Below the pieces are notes generated by a model. That model did not search any database and was not told where the DNA came from. It saw nothing but the letters and a program-made list of their open reading frames with translations. A stretch of DNA of 64,000 nucleotides, from positions 4,820,322 through 4,884,321 of the forward strand of contig NZ_CP036273.1 of the NCBI RefSeq assembly GCF_007747215.1. The letters run 5' to 3'. Shown here in pieces: positions 44,346-52,977 of the stretch (its first letter is position 1; each line of letters opens with the position of its first letter). The DNA comes from Urbifossiella limnaea (GTDB lineage Bacteria > Planctomycetota > Planctomycetia > Gemmatales > Gemmataceae). The position numbers were made by a program, and so were the translations under genes.

Positions 44346-44903
44346 TCACCCGGTCGGGCGTGTCGGGGCGTCGTCGGGGACCAGGCCGCGGGTGCGGAGG
44401 CGTTCCATCAGTTCGAGGCGGGCGCGGTGCAGCCACGTCTTCACGGTGCCGACCGGCCGACCCACGGCCTCCGCGATCTCCTCGTACGGCCGGGCGTGCT
44501 CGTGGAACAACACGAACACCGCCCGGTAGTCCGGCCGCAGGGCGTCGACCGCGGCGCGAAGTTCGGCGGTGAGTTCGCCGCTGTCGTCCTCGGGGCGGTG
44601 GTCGGCCGTCTCGTGGAGGTAGTCGGCCAGCTCCGGCCCCTTTGCCCGCTTCGCGGCCCAGGTGCGGCAGCGGTTCACGGCGATGCCGAGAATCCACGGC
44701 CGCAGCGGCCGCGACTCGTCCCACCGCCGGAGGCTGCGGAACACGCGGAGGAACACCTCCTGCCCCACGTCTTCGGCGTCGTGCGGGCTGCCGAGCAGCC
44801 GCGTGCAGAGGCCGAACACGTCCGCCTGGAACCGCTCGACCAACGCGCGCTCGGCGGCGGGGTCGCCGGCGAGGCACCGTCGGACCAGGGCGGCGTCGGA
44901 CAC
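44346..44903 (-). CDS. RNA polymerase ECF sigma factor
   Basis: A 185-residue sigma-70 family protein. Region 2 is seen in DVFGLCTRLLGSPHDAEDVGQEVFLRVFRSLRRWD, and region 4 in LRPDYRAVFVLFHEHARPYEEIAEAVGRPVGTVKTWLHRARLEL. There is no sigma 1 or 3 region, as expected for ECF factors. It is the first gene of the set with the zinc anti-sigma factor. The target promoters are unknown. Confidence 0.93.
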   Translation of the reverse strand: MSDAALVRRCLAGDPAAERALVERFQADVFGLCTRLLGSPHDAEDVGQEVFLRVFRSLRRWDESRPLRPWILGIAVNRCRTWAAKRAKGPELADYLHETADHRPEDDSGELTAELRAAVDALRPDYRAVFVLFHEHARPYEEIAEAVGRPVGTVKTWLHRARLELMERLRTRGLVPDDAPTRPTG

Positions 44904-44997
44904 GGGCGGCCCTCTACCGGGACTTACCCGAATGAGGCAGGTTGAGTTTCAACGGAAGTGATTCGCTCGGCGGGCGGCAGTATTGGGCCGGCTCGGG

Positions 44998-45267
44998 TCA
45001 CCGGCCCGTGCGCTCGATCGCCTCGCGGAGCAGGTCGATCGCCTCGCGGACGCTCGTCTGCGGCAGCGGCTTGCCCCGCTTCTCCAGTTCCTCGGAGAAC
45101 CGAATGGCCGTCTCCTGCATCCGCTCGTGCGTCTCCTCCGAGCCGCCGACCAGCACCATCTCCTCGGTCTTCGTGACGCGCTTGTGGCCGTCGGTGTTGT
45201 CGAGGCCGACGCCGAGGATGCCGCCGACCGTGGGCTCGGCTTTGCGGCGGCTCTTCTTCTTCGCCAT
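44998..45267 (-). CDS. Small conserved hypothetical protein
   Basis: An 89-residue basic protein: a Lys-rich head (MAKKKSRRKAEP), a Gly-rich turn (GGILGVGLDNTDGHKRVTKTEEMVLVGG) and a charged amphipathic helix to the end. No family recognised and no signal peptide. It is minus-strand between cyclophilin and the sigma factor. Confidence 0.65.
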   Translation of the reverse strand: MAKKKSRRKAEPTVGGILGVGLDNTDGHKRVTKTEEMVLVGGSEETHERMQETAIRFSEELEKRGKPLPQTSVREAIDLLREAIERTGR

Positions 45268-45342
45268 GACCGGTTGCCTTCGCGGGGTGGGGACGGGGGG
45301 CGGGCGCCGCCCGACACCCCCATTCTACCCGCGCTTCGGCCG

Positions 45343-45939
45343 CTACTTCTTGTCCGCCCGGCGGATCGACTTGATCGTCACGTCCTCGACCGGCACGTCG
45401 TCGTACCGACCCTTCCGGCCGGTCTTCACGGCCTTGATGCGGTCCACGACGGCCATCCCCTCGACGACTCGGCCGAACACCGTGTACCCGGACGGGTCGG
45501 CCTGGCCGCGGTCGAGGAACTTGTTGTCGCCGACGTTGACGAAGAACTGGGCGGTGGCCGAGTCGGGGTCGGGGGTGCGGGCCATGGCGAGGGTGCCGCG
45601 GGCGTTGGTGAGGCCGTTCCCGGCCTCGTTCTTGACGCCGCCTTTGGTCGGCTTCTCCTTCATGGCGGCGTCGAACCCGCCGCCCTGGATCATGAAGTCC
45701 TTGCCGCTGTTCTCCTTACCGATGACGCGGTGGAAGATCGTGCCGTCGTAATGCTTGGCGTCGACGTAGTCGAGGAAGTTCTTGACGGTGAGCGGCGCCT
45801 TGTCGGGGTACAGCTCGACCTTGACCGCGCCCATGCTGGTGTCGATGACGACGACCGGGTTGGCGCCGGGCTGCGACATGGCGGTGGCGGCTCCGAGGGT
45901 GAGGAGAATGCAGGCGGCGGCGAGCCTGTACGCGAGCAT
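45343..45939 (-). CDS. Peptidyl-prolyl cis-trans isomerase, secreted cyclophilin
   Basis: A 198-residue cyclophilin with a signal peptide (MLAYRLAAACILLTLGAATA). Core motifs are FHRVIG (substrate loop with the catalytic Arg), FMIQGGGFD and GTLAMARTPDPDSATAQFFVN, with the usual Gln/Ala run. It catalyses proline isomerisation in the periplasm. ATG 45939. Confidence 0.93.
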   Translation of the reverse strand: MLAYRLAAACILLTLGAATAMSQPGANPVVVIDTSMGAVKVELYPDKAPLTVKNFLDYVDAKHYDGTIFHRVIGKENSGKDFMIQGGGFDAAMKEKPTKGGVKNEAGNGLTNARGTLAMARTPDPDSATAQFFVNVGDNKFLDRGQADPSGYTVFGRVVEGMAVVDRIKAVKTGRKGRYDDVPVEDVTIKSIRRADKK

Positions 45940-46033
45940 GCGGTCGGCCTCCGGTGGGTGGGGCGGACCGAGTGCCGCCCGGCGGGTGCAGTTTACTCAC
46001 TGCGCCGGATACTGACGCGGACACCCAAATGAA

Positions 46034-46059
46034 AACCGGCGGCCTTGCGGCCGCCGGTT
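46034..46059 (-). terminator. Terminator after the EF-G gene
   Basis: Perfect 11-bp stem 46034-46044 / 46049-46059 with a 4-base loop. On the minus strand it is followed by a TTTTC stretch, 37 bases beyond the stop at 46096. Confidence 0.7.
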
Positions 46060-46095
46060 CGCGTTCCCGTGCAACGCCGCAGGCGGCGCTACGGG

Positions 46096-48255
46096 TTACT
46101 TCTTCGCGTCGGGCTTCGGCAGGTCGGCCAGTTCCACCGACACTGGGGCGTAGTGGCTGAACTCCATGCTGAAGCTCGCCTGGCCCTTCGTAGCGCTGCG
46201 GAGGTCGCTGGTGTACCCGAACAGGTTCGCCAGCGGGATCTTCGCCATCACCTGGGCCACGCCCTTGTCCTCGCTCGTCTCCTCGATGATGCCGCGCTTC
46301 GACGCGATGTTCCCGCTGATCTGCCCCTGGTAGTCCTTCGGGCTCACCACCACCACCTTCATGATCGGCTCCAGCAGCTGGATGCCGGCCTTGCTCTCGG
46401 CCTCGCGGAAGCACTCCAGGGCGCACAGGTAGAACGCGTCCTGCGACGAGTCCACGTCGTGGTACTTGCCGAAGTGGAGGTCGAACTCCAGGTCGACGAA
46501 CGGGAACGGGTACTTGTACCCCTTCTTCGACGCCTCCCGCAGACCTTCCTCGACGCTCGGGATGTACTCCTTCGGGATCGCCCCCTGGCTGATGCTGTTC
46601 ACGAAGTACACGTTGTTCGGGTCCGGCTTGATCTTCGGGTCGCCCAGCTCCTCGATCTCCTTCACCTTCTCCTCGATCTGCTCCGGCGTCAGCGGCGAGA
46701 ACTTCACGTCGATGACGGCGAACTTGCCGCGGCCGCCGGTCTGCTTGGCGAACTTGTACTGGAAGTCCACCATCTTCGCCAGGCACTGCCGGTACGCCAC
46801 CCGCGGCCGGCCCAGGGTGATCTGCTTCGTGTCCTCCTGGGCCACGCCGACGGCGCGCTTCAGCTTCTCGATCGAGATTTCCAGGTGGAGCTCGCCCATC
46901 CCGCTGATGATCGTGTCCTTCGTCTCCTCGTCGGTGTGCGTCTTCAGCGTGGGGTCGTCGCGCACGAGGCGGTTCAGCGCCTCACCCACCTTGCCGGCGT
47001 CGAGCGTCTTGGCGAAAGTCAGCGCCTGCGAGATCACCGGCTTCGGGAACTGGATGGCCTCCAGCGCGATCGGCTGGTCAACATCGCACAGGGTGTTCCC
47101 CGTGAACGTGTCCGCCAGGCCCATCGCGGCCACGATGTCGCCGGGGCCGGCCTTCTCCAGCGAGATGCGCTTGTCGCCCATCATCCGGTAGAAGCGGGCG
47201 ATGCGCTCCTTCTTGCCGTTGATGACGTTCAGGTACGTCTCGCCCGGCTTCATCTCGCCGCTGTAGACGCGGATGTAGACCAGGTCGCCGTTGCTCTCGG
47301 CGACGGTCTTGAACGCTAGGGCGCTCATCGGCTCCTTGGCGTCCGGGGCGCGCTTCAACGCCTCCTTTGTCTTCGGGTGTACGCCGTCCACCGGCGGCCG
47401 GTCGAGCGGGCTCGGCAGGCAGTCCACCACGAGGTCGAGCAGGTGCTGCACGCCGTGGAACATCTTGCTGCTGCCGCAGTGGACGGGCGTGAAAACGTTC
47501 TCCAGCGTCCCCTTGCGGAGCGCGGCGCGGATCATCGGGATCGGCACCTCCTTGCCGTCGAGGATCAGTTCGGTGACCTCGTCGGACGCGGCGGAGAGGC
47601 CGTCGAGCATCTGCTCGCGGCGCTTCTCGGCCTCGGCCTTGTACTTCTCCGGCACGTCCACCGTGAAGAACTTCCGGTTCGTCGGGTCGGTCAGGTCGCG
47701 GGTGATCAGCTTCATCTCGATCAGGTCCACGATCCCCTCGAGCGCCGAGTCCTGTCCGGCGGGGATCGTGACCACGACCGGGTTGGCGTGGAGCTTCGTC
47801 TTCATCTGCTCGACGCAGGCCCAGAAGTCGGCCCCCATGCGGTCGAGCTTGTTGACGTAGGCGACGCGCGGCACCTTGTACTTGGTGGCCTGCCGCCACA
47901 CGGTCTCGCTCTGCACTTCGACGCCGCCCTTGGCGCAGAACACGCCGACGGCGCCGTCCAGGACGCGCAGGCTCCGCTCGACCTCGGCCGTGAAGTCCAC
48001 GTGGCCGGGGGTGTCGATGATGTTGATGGCGATGTCGCCGCCGGACCGGTCGGCCCAGTCGATGGACACGGCCGCCGAGTTGATCGTGATGCCCTTCTGG
48101 CGCTCGAGCGGGTCGAAGTCGGTCGTGGTGTCCCCGTCGTCGACGTCGCCGACCTTGTGCTTGGTGCCGCTGTAGTACAGGATCCGCTCCGTGGTGGTGG
48201 TTTTACCCGCGTCCACGTGCGCCATGATCCCGATGTTGCGTACTTTGTCGAGCAT
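46096..48255 (-). CDS. fusA: Elongation factor G
   Basis: A 719-residue EF-G GTPase that moves tRNA and mRNA through the ribosome. G1 is AHVDAGKT (12-19), DTPGH (81-85) and NKLD (135-138); the P-loop and switch regions are intact. Switch I reads DGDTTTDFDPLERQKGITI, which differs from the more usual MDWMEQEQERGITI type and resembles the spdEFG/mitochondrial-type variants noted in planctomycetes. It stands alone, not in the usual str operon with rpsL, rpsG and tuf. ATG 48255. Confidence 0.93.
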   Translation of the reverse strand: MLDKVRNIGIMAHVDAGKTTTTERILYYSGTKHKVGDVDDGDTTTDFDPLERQKGITINSAAVSIDWADRSGGDIAINIIDTPGHVDFTAEVERSLRVLDGAVGVFCAKGGVEVQSETVWRQATKYKVPRVAYVNKLDRMGADFWACVEQMKTKLHANPVVVTIPAGQDSALEGIVDLIEMKLITRDLTDPTNRKFFTVDVPEKYKAEAEKRREQMLDGLSAASDEVTELILDGKEVPIPMIRAALRKGTLENVFTPVHCGSSKMFHGVQHLLDLVVDCLPSPLDRPPVDGVHPKTKEALKRAPDAKEPMSALAFKTVAESNGDLVYIRVYSGEMKPGETYLNVINGKKERIARFYRMMGDKRISLEKAGPGDIVAAMGLADTFTGNTLCDVDQPIALEAIQFPKPVISQALTFAKTLDAGKVGEALNRLVRDDPTLKTHTDEETKDTIISGMGELHLEISIEKLKRAVGVAQEDTKQITLGRPRVAYRQCLAKMVDFQYKFAKQTGGRGKFAVIDVKFSPLTPEQIEEKVKEIEELGDPKIKPDPNNVYFVNSISQGAIPKEYIPSVEEGLREASKKGYKYPFPFVDLEFDLHFGKYHDVDSSQDAFYLCALECFREAESKAGIQLLEPIMKVVVVSPKDYQGQISGNIASKRGIIEETSEDKGVAQVMAKIPLANLFGYTSDLRSATKGQASFSMEFSHYAPVSVELADLPKPDAKK

Positions 48256-48636
48256 CTGATTCGGCCGGTCGGGGGCCGCCGGCTCCTGCTACGGGGAAGG
48301 TCGGTCGCGCCCGGGGCCACACGGCCCGGGGGTTCTGGAGATAGAGTGTTCCGGGGGGCGATACGGTTCGGCCGGCCGGGCGGAACGGGGTCAATCGTTT
48401 ATCGTAGTGTCGGCCGCACCCGCGTCCAGAGTGGGGTTCGTGAAGGTCCGGCGGTGGTCGATTCGGGAACTTTCCGCGGCCGGCGGCGTCGCACCCTCAG
48501 GGCTCTCCCCGCACGGCCGCCGGCGCTGGAAAAACTCTGGCACGGGCTTCCGGGTTTGCTCTACACTGAAACAACTAACCCGCCACGTCCCGGGCCGAAC
48601 CCGCCCGCCGACCCGATCCTCACGGGGGTAAACCGG
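48256..48636. other. Divergent intergenic region between fusA and the DUF1549 gene
   Basis: About 380 bases without a gene. It holds the 5' leader of fusA, a GC-rich imperfect hairpin around 48306-48330, and a TACACT -10-like hexamer at 48562-48567, but no convincing -35. I see no further structure. Confidence 0.4.
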
Positions 48637-50628
48637 ATGAACCGCCTCACCCTCGCCCGCGCAGCCGCCGCGGGCGGGCTCCTCGCCGCCCTCGCCGTCG
48701 GCACCGCCGCCCAGCAGCCGGCCGCGAAGTCCGAGGTGCCGACCGGCCCCGCCGCCCTCCAGGTGGTGAAGATCAACGAGTACATCCAGAAGGGCTACGA
48801 GTCGGCCGGGATCAAGCGGCCGGCCGACAAGGCCACCGACCACGAGTTCTGCCGCCGGGTGTTCATCGACCTGATCGGTCGCATCCCGAGCATCGAGGAG
48901 GTCGTCGACTTCGAGCGGGACAAGAGTTCCGACAAGCGGGTGAAGCTGGTCCGCCGGCTCATGCACGACAGCGACTACCAGCCGAAGAACCTCAACGGCG
49001 TGCCGGCGTTCAGCGAGTACCTCGACGGCAACGGCAAGAAGCAGAAGGAAGCCCTGAAGTTCAACTACAAGCAGGAGTACGCTGACCACTGGGCCGAAAT
49101 CTGGACCGTGTGGCTGATGTCCCGCAGCGGGCACCAGACGTACCGCGACCAGATGCGCGTGTGGCTGGAGGAGAAGTTCGCCAAGGACACGAACCACAAG
49201 GAGATCGTCACCCGCCTCCTGACGGCAACCGGGCAGGTCGGCGGCGGCCTCCCCACCACCGAGAAGGGGTGGACGTTCAAGGAGAGCTACGCCGCGAACT
49301 TCCTGGTCCACCACCTCGGCGACCCGGTAAAGGACGACAAGGACAGCGGCGACGTGAACGAGAAGATCGAGGACGGGGCGTTCGACGCCGTGCCGATCAC
49401 GTCGCGGTCCACCAAGCTGTTCCTCGGCCTCCAGACGCAGTGCGTCCAGTGCCACGACCACCCGTTCAACAAGGAATGGGTGCAGAAGGACTACTGGGGC
49501 GTGAACGCCTTCTTCCGCCAGACCGTCCGCAGCGCCACGCCGAGCGGCCCGCCGGTCGGCAACAACGCGAAGATGGCCAACGCCACGTCCGTGACGCTGA
49601 CCGACGACCCGTCGCTGAACCCGAAGATGATCGTGAAGTACGACAAGCGGAACGGCGCCCGCGACGGCACCTTCCCGGTCATGCTCAAGGACTACGACGC
49701 GGCCCTGAACGGCCTGAAGTCCACGAAGATGCTCGCCGGCACGCCCGAGGGCGGCAAGACGCGGCGCGCCCAGCTCGCCGAGTGGATGACGACGCACGAC
49801 AACTTCGGCAAGGCGTACGCCAACCGGATGTGGGCGCACTTCTTCGGCCGCGGCCTGAACAAGGAGCCGTCGGCCGACGACTTCGGCAGCAACAACGAGA
49901 TCGTCCACCCCGAGCTGTTGCAGTACCTCGGCGACGAGTTCGTGAAGTACGGGCACAACCAGAAGGCGCTGATGGAGTGGATCTGCACCAGCGACGCGTA
50001 CTCGCTGAGCCACGTGGCGAAGAAGGAGTATTCGGACATGAAGTACGAGCCGTACTTCGCCCGGATGCCGCTGAAGGCCATGTCGCCGGAGGTGCTGTTC
50101 GAGTCGCTGATGACGGCGACGAGCCCGCGGAAGCTGACGCCGGCCGCGAAGAACGCCCGGATGGACGCCCGCGACGCCTGGATGCGGAAGCTGGTCCGCC
50201 AGTTCGGCGACGACGAGGGGAACGAGCTGAGCTTCAACGGCACGATCGTGCAGGCGCTGCTAATGATGAACGGGGCCGAGTTGAACAACGAGATCGGCAC
50301 CGGCCGCGGCGCCGCGCAGCAGAACATCGTCCGCGACCTGCTCGGGAAGAACGGCGCGGCCCCGGTCCGGATGTACGACGACCTGTTCCTGCTAACTCTA
50401 AGCCGCCATCCGACGCCCGCCGAGGTCGCACGGCTGGAGGAAGTTCGGGCCGGCAAGGCGGCCGTGTCGCTCGGGCCGCCCACGGCCGCACCGAAGGGTA
50501 AGGGTCCGGCCCCGAAGGGCGGCGGGCCGGTCGCGTACGCCTCGGGCGCGGCCCCCGGCGACGAGAACTTCTACCGCGACGTGCTCTGGGCGTTGCTGAA
50601 CACGAACGAGTTCATGATCAACCACTAA
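48637..50628 (+). CDS. DUF1549/DUF1553 domain protein
   Basis: A 663-residue protein of a family expanded in planctomycetes and seen with surface enzymes. A signal peptide (about 1-24: AAAGGLLAALAVGTAAQQ) leads to the DUF1549 part (FIDLIGRIPSIEEVVDF, then WTVWLMSR) with a CVQCHDHPF motif, a CxxCH that could bind haem c or a metal. DUF1553 follows (AYANRMWAHFFGRGL, SADDFGSNNEIVHPELLQYL) and a helical tail. The function is still unclear. ATG 48637. Confidence 0.85.
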   Translation: MNRLTLARAAAAGGLLAALAVGTAAQQPAAKSEVPTGPAALQVVKINEYIQKGYESAGIKRPADKATDHEFCRRVFIDLIGRIPSIEEVVDFERDKSSDKRVKLVRRLMHDSDYQPKNLNGVPAFSEYLDGNGKKQKEALKFNYKQEYADHWAEIWTVWLMSRSGHQTYRDQMRVWLEEKFAKDTNHKEIVTRLLTATGQVGGGLPTTEKGWTFKESYAANFLVHHLGDPVKDDKDSGDVNEKIEDGAFDAVPITSRSTKLFLGLQTQCVQCHDHPFNKEWVQKDYWGVNAFFRQTVRSATPSGPPVGNNAKMANATSVTLTDDPSLNPKMIVKYDKRNGARDGTFPVMLKDYDAALNGLKSTKMLAGTPEGGKTRRAQLAEWMTTHDNFGKAYANRMWAHFFGRGLNKEPSADDFGSNNEIVHPELLQYLGDEFVKYGHNQKALMEWICTSDAYSLSHVAKKEYSDMKYEPYFARMPLKAMSPEVLFESLMTATSPRKLTPAAKNARMDARDAWMRKLVRQFGDDEGNELSFNGTIVQALLMMNGAELNNEIGTGRGAAQQNIVRDLLGKNGAAPVRMYDDLFLLTLSRHPTPAEVARLEEVRAGKAAVSLGPPTAAPKGKGPAPKGGGPVAYASGAAPGDENFYRDVLWALLNTNEFMINH

Positions 50629-50629
50629 C

Positions 50630-50717
50630 CCCGTAGTCTGTCGGGGGCCGTGAAACGACGCAGCCCGGGGAGACATCCCCGGGCTGCGTCGTTTCACGGC
50701 CCCCGACAGACTACGGG
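50630..50717. terminator. 88-base perfect palindrome: 42-bp stem between convergent genes
   Basis: Arms 50630-50671 and 50676-50717 pair at every position around a 4-base loop (GACA). The right arm includes the stop and last two codons of the minus-strand SH3 gene; the left arm starts one base after the stop of the DUF1549 gene. Both transcripts end in the same hairpin. Confidence 0.9.
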
Positions 50718-51904
50718 TTCGGGTTCACGTCCGTCGCCACGATGTACGGCTTCGACAGGTCGCGCCGCGTAAGCGTCGCGCCGTACACGTCCACCCGGCG
50801 GTTCGCGTACCGGTCCAGATCGACGCCGGGACCGCCCACCACGTAAGTCCGCACCACGCCCGGCGACGACTCCAACGCGTACGTCCGCCGGCCATCCAGC
50901 GCCAGCGCCGACCGCGTCAGCATGCCGACGCCCGACCAGCGCGGCGCCGCGTCCGCGGCCGAATCCTTCGGCTGCGGCGTCACTGCCGGCGGGGGCGCCT
51001 TGCCGGTGTTGCCGACCGGCGGCAGCAGCGTCGGCCGGTCCTCTTTCGGCAGGTCCGTCGCGCGCCCGGGACCCGGGATCGAAACCGCGGGTGCTGTGAC
51101 GCCGGTGCTGCCGGTCCGCCGCCGCTCGCGGATACCGTGGATGCGCGTGTAGCACAGGTTCGCCAAGTCGTGGTCGCCGTTCGGCTCGTTCATGAGCCGG
51201 GCCAGCTGGAAGAAGAGCCGCTCTGCGTCCTCGAACCGGCCGTCCTTCTCGGCCGCGTCGGCCTGCGCCCACAACGGGTGGTTGCTTCCCGCCTTCGACG
51301 CCGGCTCCGTCCCGACCGCGGCTGCGGGGAGCACGCCGCTCGACGCCGGCGGCGTTACCGCTGGCAGGCCCGGCGGGGCGGTGTCGCGGACGACGAAGCT
51401 GGTGTTTGCCGGCCCGGCCGCGTGGACCGCCGACTTCGGCACGTACCGGTAGTCGCCGGGCACCGGCAGCACCGGATACCAACTCTTGCCGTCGAACGCG
51501 GCCTTGTCGCCGATCACCGTCAGGATCGTCCCGGCCGGCACGCTGACGCGGCGGACCTCGGCCAGCGGCTGCGCCAGCCCCACCTTCCCCGGCGCGAGTG
51601 TGACCTCGGCCTGCGTCGTCACGTCCTGCGGGGCCTTCCGCGACGGGTCGTAGTCCACGAGGGCCATGGGCACCCAGCTGACGGACCGCGGTGCCTGGAC
51701 GGCGACCCAACCGTTGCCGGCGTCCTCGTGGACGACGAGTTCGGTGCCGCGGGCGAGGCGGCCGGTGTTCGGGAAGCGGTCGCTGGGGCCGGCGTAGAGC
51801 GTCACCTCCGGGTCGGCGACGACCGCCCGGTACGGCAGCGTCTGGGCGACGGCAGAGGCCGGCAGGGCGGCCAGAACGAACCCGGCCAGGGCGGCGCGGC
51901 GCAT
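50711..51904 (-). CDS. Secreted bacterial SH3-domain protein
   Basis: A 397-residue protein with a signal peptide (MRRAALAGFVLAALPASAVA). Two SH3b-like units are visible (VTLYAGPSDRFPNTGRLARGTEL, then VSVPAGTILTVIGD to YRYVPKSAVH). A short TPR-like segment (QADAAEKDGRFEDAERLFFQLARLMNE) and a C-terminal beta domain (YALESSPGVVRTYVVGGPGVDLDRYANRRVDVYG) follow. SH3b domains usually bind cell wall or peptides. Its last codons lie in the long palindrome. Confidence 0.75.
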   Translation of the reverse strand: MRRAALAGFVLAALPASAVAQTLPYRAVVADPEVTLYAGPSDRFPNTGRLARGTELVVHEDAGNGWVAVQAPRSVSWVPMALVDYDPSRKAPQDVTTQAEVTLAPGKVGLAQPLAEVRRVSVPAGTILTVIGDKAAFDGKSWYPVLPVPGDYRYVPKSAVHAAGPANTSFVVRDTAPPGLPAVTPPASSGVLPAAAVGTEPASKAGSNHPLWAQADAAEKDGRFEDAERLFFQLARLMNEPNGDHDLANLCYTRIHGIRERRRTGSTGVTAPAVSIPGPGRATDLPKEDRPTLLPPVGNTGKAPPPAVTPQPKDSAADAAPRWSGVGMLTRSALALDGRRTYALESSPGVVRTYVVGGPGVDLDRYANRRVDVYGATLTRRDLSKPYIVATDVNPNP

Positions 51905-52006
51905 GCTCTCCTCCGTGGGACGGGCGGCACCTGCATAGCACGCCCGCCCGCCCCGTCAAGCTCGCCTATACTGCCCCCGTCCCCTGTCCCCGTTCCCGGG
52001 TGCCCG

Positions 52007-52687
52007 ATGCCGACGCTCGCCGAACTGGCCAAGATGTTTGACCACTCGCTCCTCCAACCGCACCTTACCGACGCCGACCTGGAAGCCGGCTGCGCCCTCG
52101 CCGCCGAGTACAAGGTGGCGTCGGTGTGCATCAAGCCCTACGCCGTGCCGCTGGCCGCGAAGCTCCTGGCCGGCACCGGGGTTTTCGTCAGCACCACCAT
52201 CGGCTTTCCGCACGGCGGCCACCTCACCAAGGTGAAGGTGTTCGAGAGCGAGGCCGCAATGGACGACGGGGCCGTCGAGCTCGACATGGTCGTGAACGTC
52301 GGCAAGGTGCTGAGCGGCGACTACGGCTACGTGGCGGCCGACGTAACGGCCGTGGTCGACGCCGCGCACCGGCGCGGGGCCAAGGTGAAGGTGATCTTCG
52401 AGAACGCGCTGCTGAAGGACGAGCACAAGAAGGAACTGTGCCGCATCTGCGGCGACGCCGGGGCCGACTGGGTGAAGACAAGCACCGGCTACGCCGAGAG
52501 CGGCGCGACGATTGACGACCTGAAGCTGATGCGCGCCTTCAGCCCGCCGCACGTGCAGGTGAAGGCCGCCGGCGGCGTGCGATCGTTCGACACGCTGATG
52601 GCCGTGCGCGAGGTGGGCGTAACGCGGGTGGGGGCGACGGCGACGAAGGCGATTCTGGAAGACGCGCGGGCGAAGTTAGGGCTTTGA
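52007..52687 (+). CDS. deoC: Deoxyribose-phosphate aldolase
   Basis: A 226-residue class I aldolase that splits 2-deoxyribose-5-phosphate into glyceraldehyde-3-phosphate and acetaldehyde. The TIM-barrel has the Schiff-base Lys157 in WVKTSTGY, Lys186 in VKAAGGVR and Asp93. It is usually linked to nucleoside salvage, but no such neighbours occur. ATG 52007; a hairpin follows. Confidence 0.95.
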   Translation: MPTLAELAKMFDHSLLQPHLTDADLEAGCALAAEYKVASVCIKPYAVPLAAKLLAGTGVFVSTTIGFPHGGHLTKVKVFESEAAMDDGAVELDMVVNVGKVLSGDYGYVAADVTAVVDAAHRRGAKVKVIFENALLKDEHKKELCRICGDAGADWVKTSTGYAESGATIDDLKLMRAFSPPHVQVKAAGGVRSFDTLMAVREVGVTRVGATATKAILEDARAKLGL

Positions 52688-52694
52688 ACGAAAC

Positions 52695-52720
52695 CGGCCC
52701 CGGGGATCAACCCGGGGCCG
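52695..52720 (+). terminator. Hairpin after deoC
   Basis: Ten-bp perfect stem 52695-52704 / 52711-52720 with loop GATCAA, eight bases after the stop codon. The rest of the 290-base gap to 52978 shows nothing else of note. Confidence 0.65.
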
Positions 52721-52977
52721 CCGGCCTGTCGAGGGCATGAATCGGGCGGGATCCGTTACCGCGCCCGACTGGGGTGAGGGGTCGAGTGCGGTCGGCGCCG
52801 GCTTCCCGGCGACCCGCCCGTTCCCGTCACCACCTCGCACCCCCGCACCGGGGACCCGGGTCGTCTCCGAACCTTGTCACCGTGAAGGCGATGAAACAAT
52901 AGCTCGAGGCGAGCTCGCCGCCAACCCCAAAACCACGCCCGCCCGCGCATTCACAGGACCTTCGCGTTCGGCCGGCG

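Noticed and set aside
46045-47319. Plus-strand frame opposite fusA
   Set aside because: Antisense shadow of EF-G codons.
48542-48567. Possible sigma-54 promoter (TGGCAC ... TTTGC)
   Set aside because: The distance between GG and GC is 17 bases rather than 10, so it cannot work as a -24/-12 element.
48403-50013. Minus-strand frame opposite the DUF1549 gene
   Set aside because: Leu/Val/Arg-rich antisense shadow; the plus strand has DUF1549/DUF1553 motifs.
52737-52977. Possible small genes after deoC
   Set aside because: Frames here are Arg/Pro-rich with no ribosome site and overlap on both strands; nothing supports coding.
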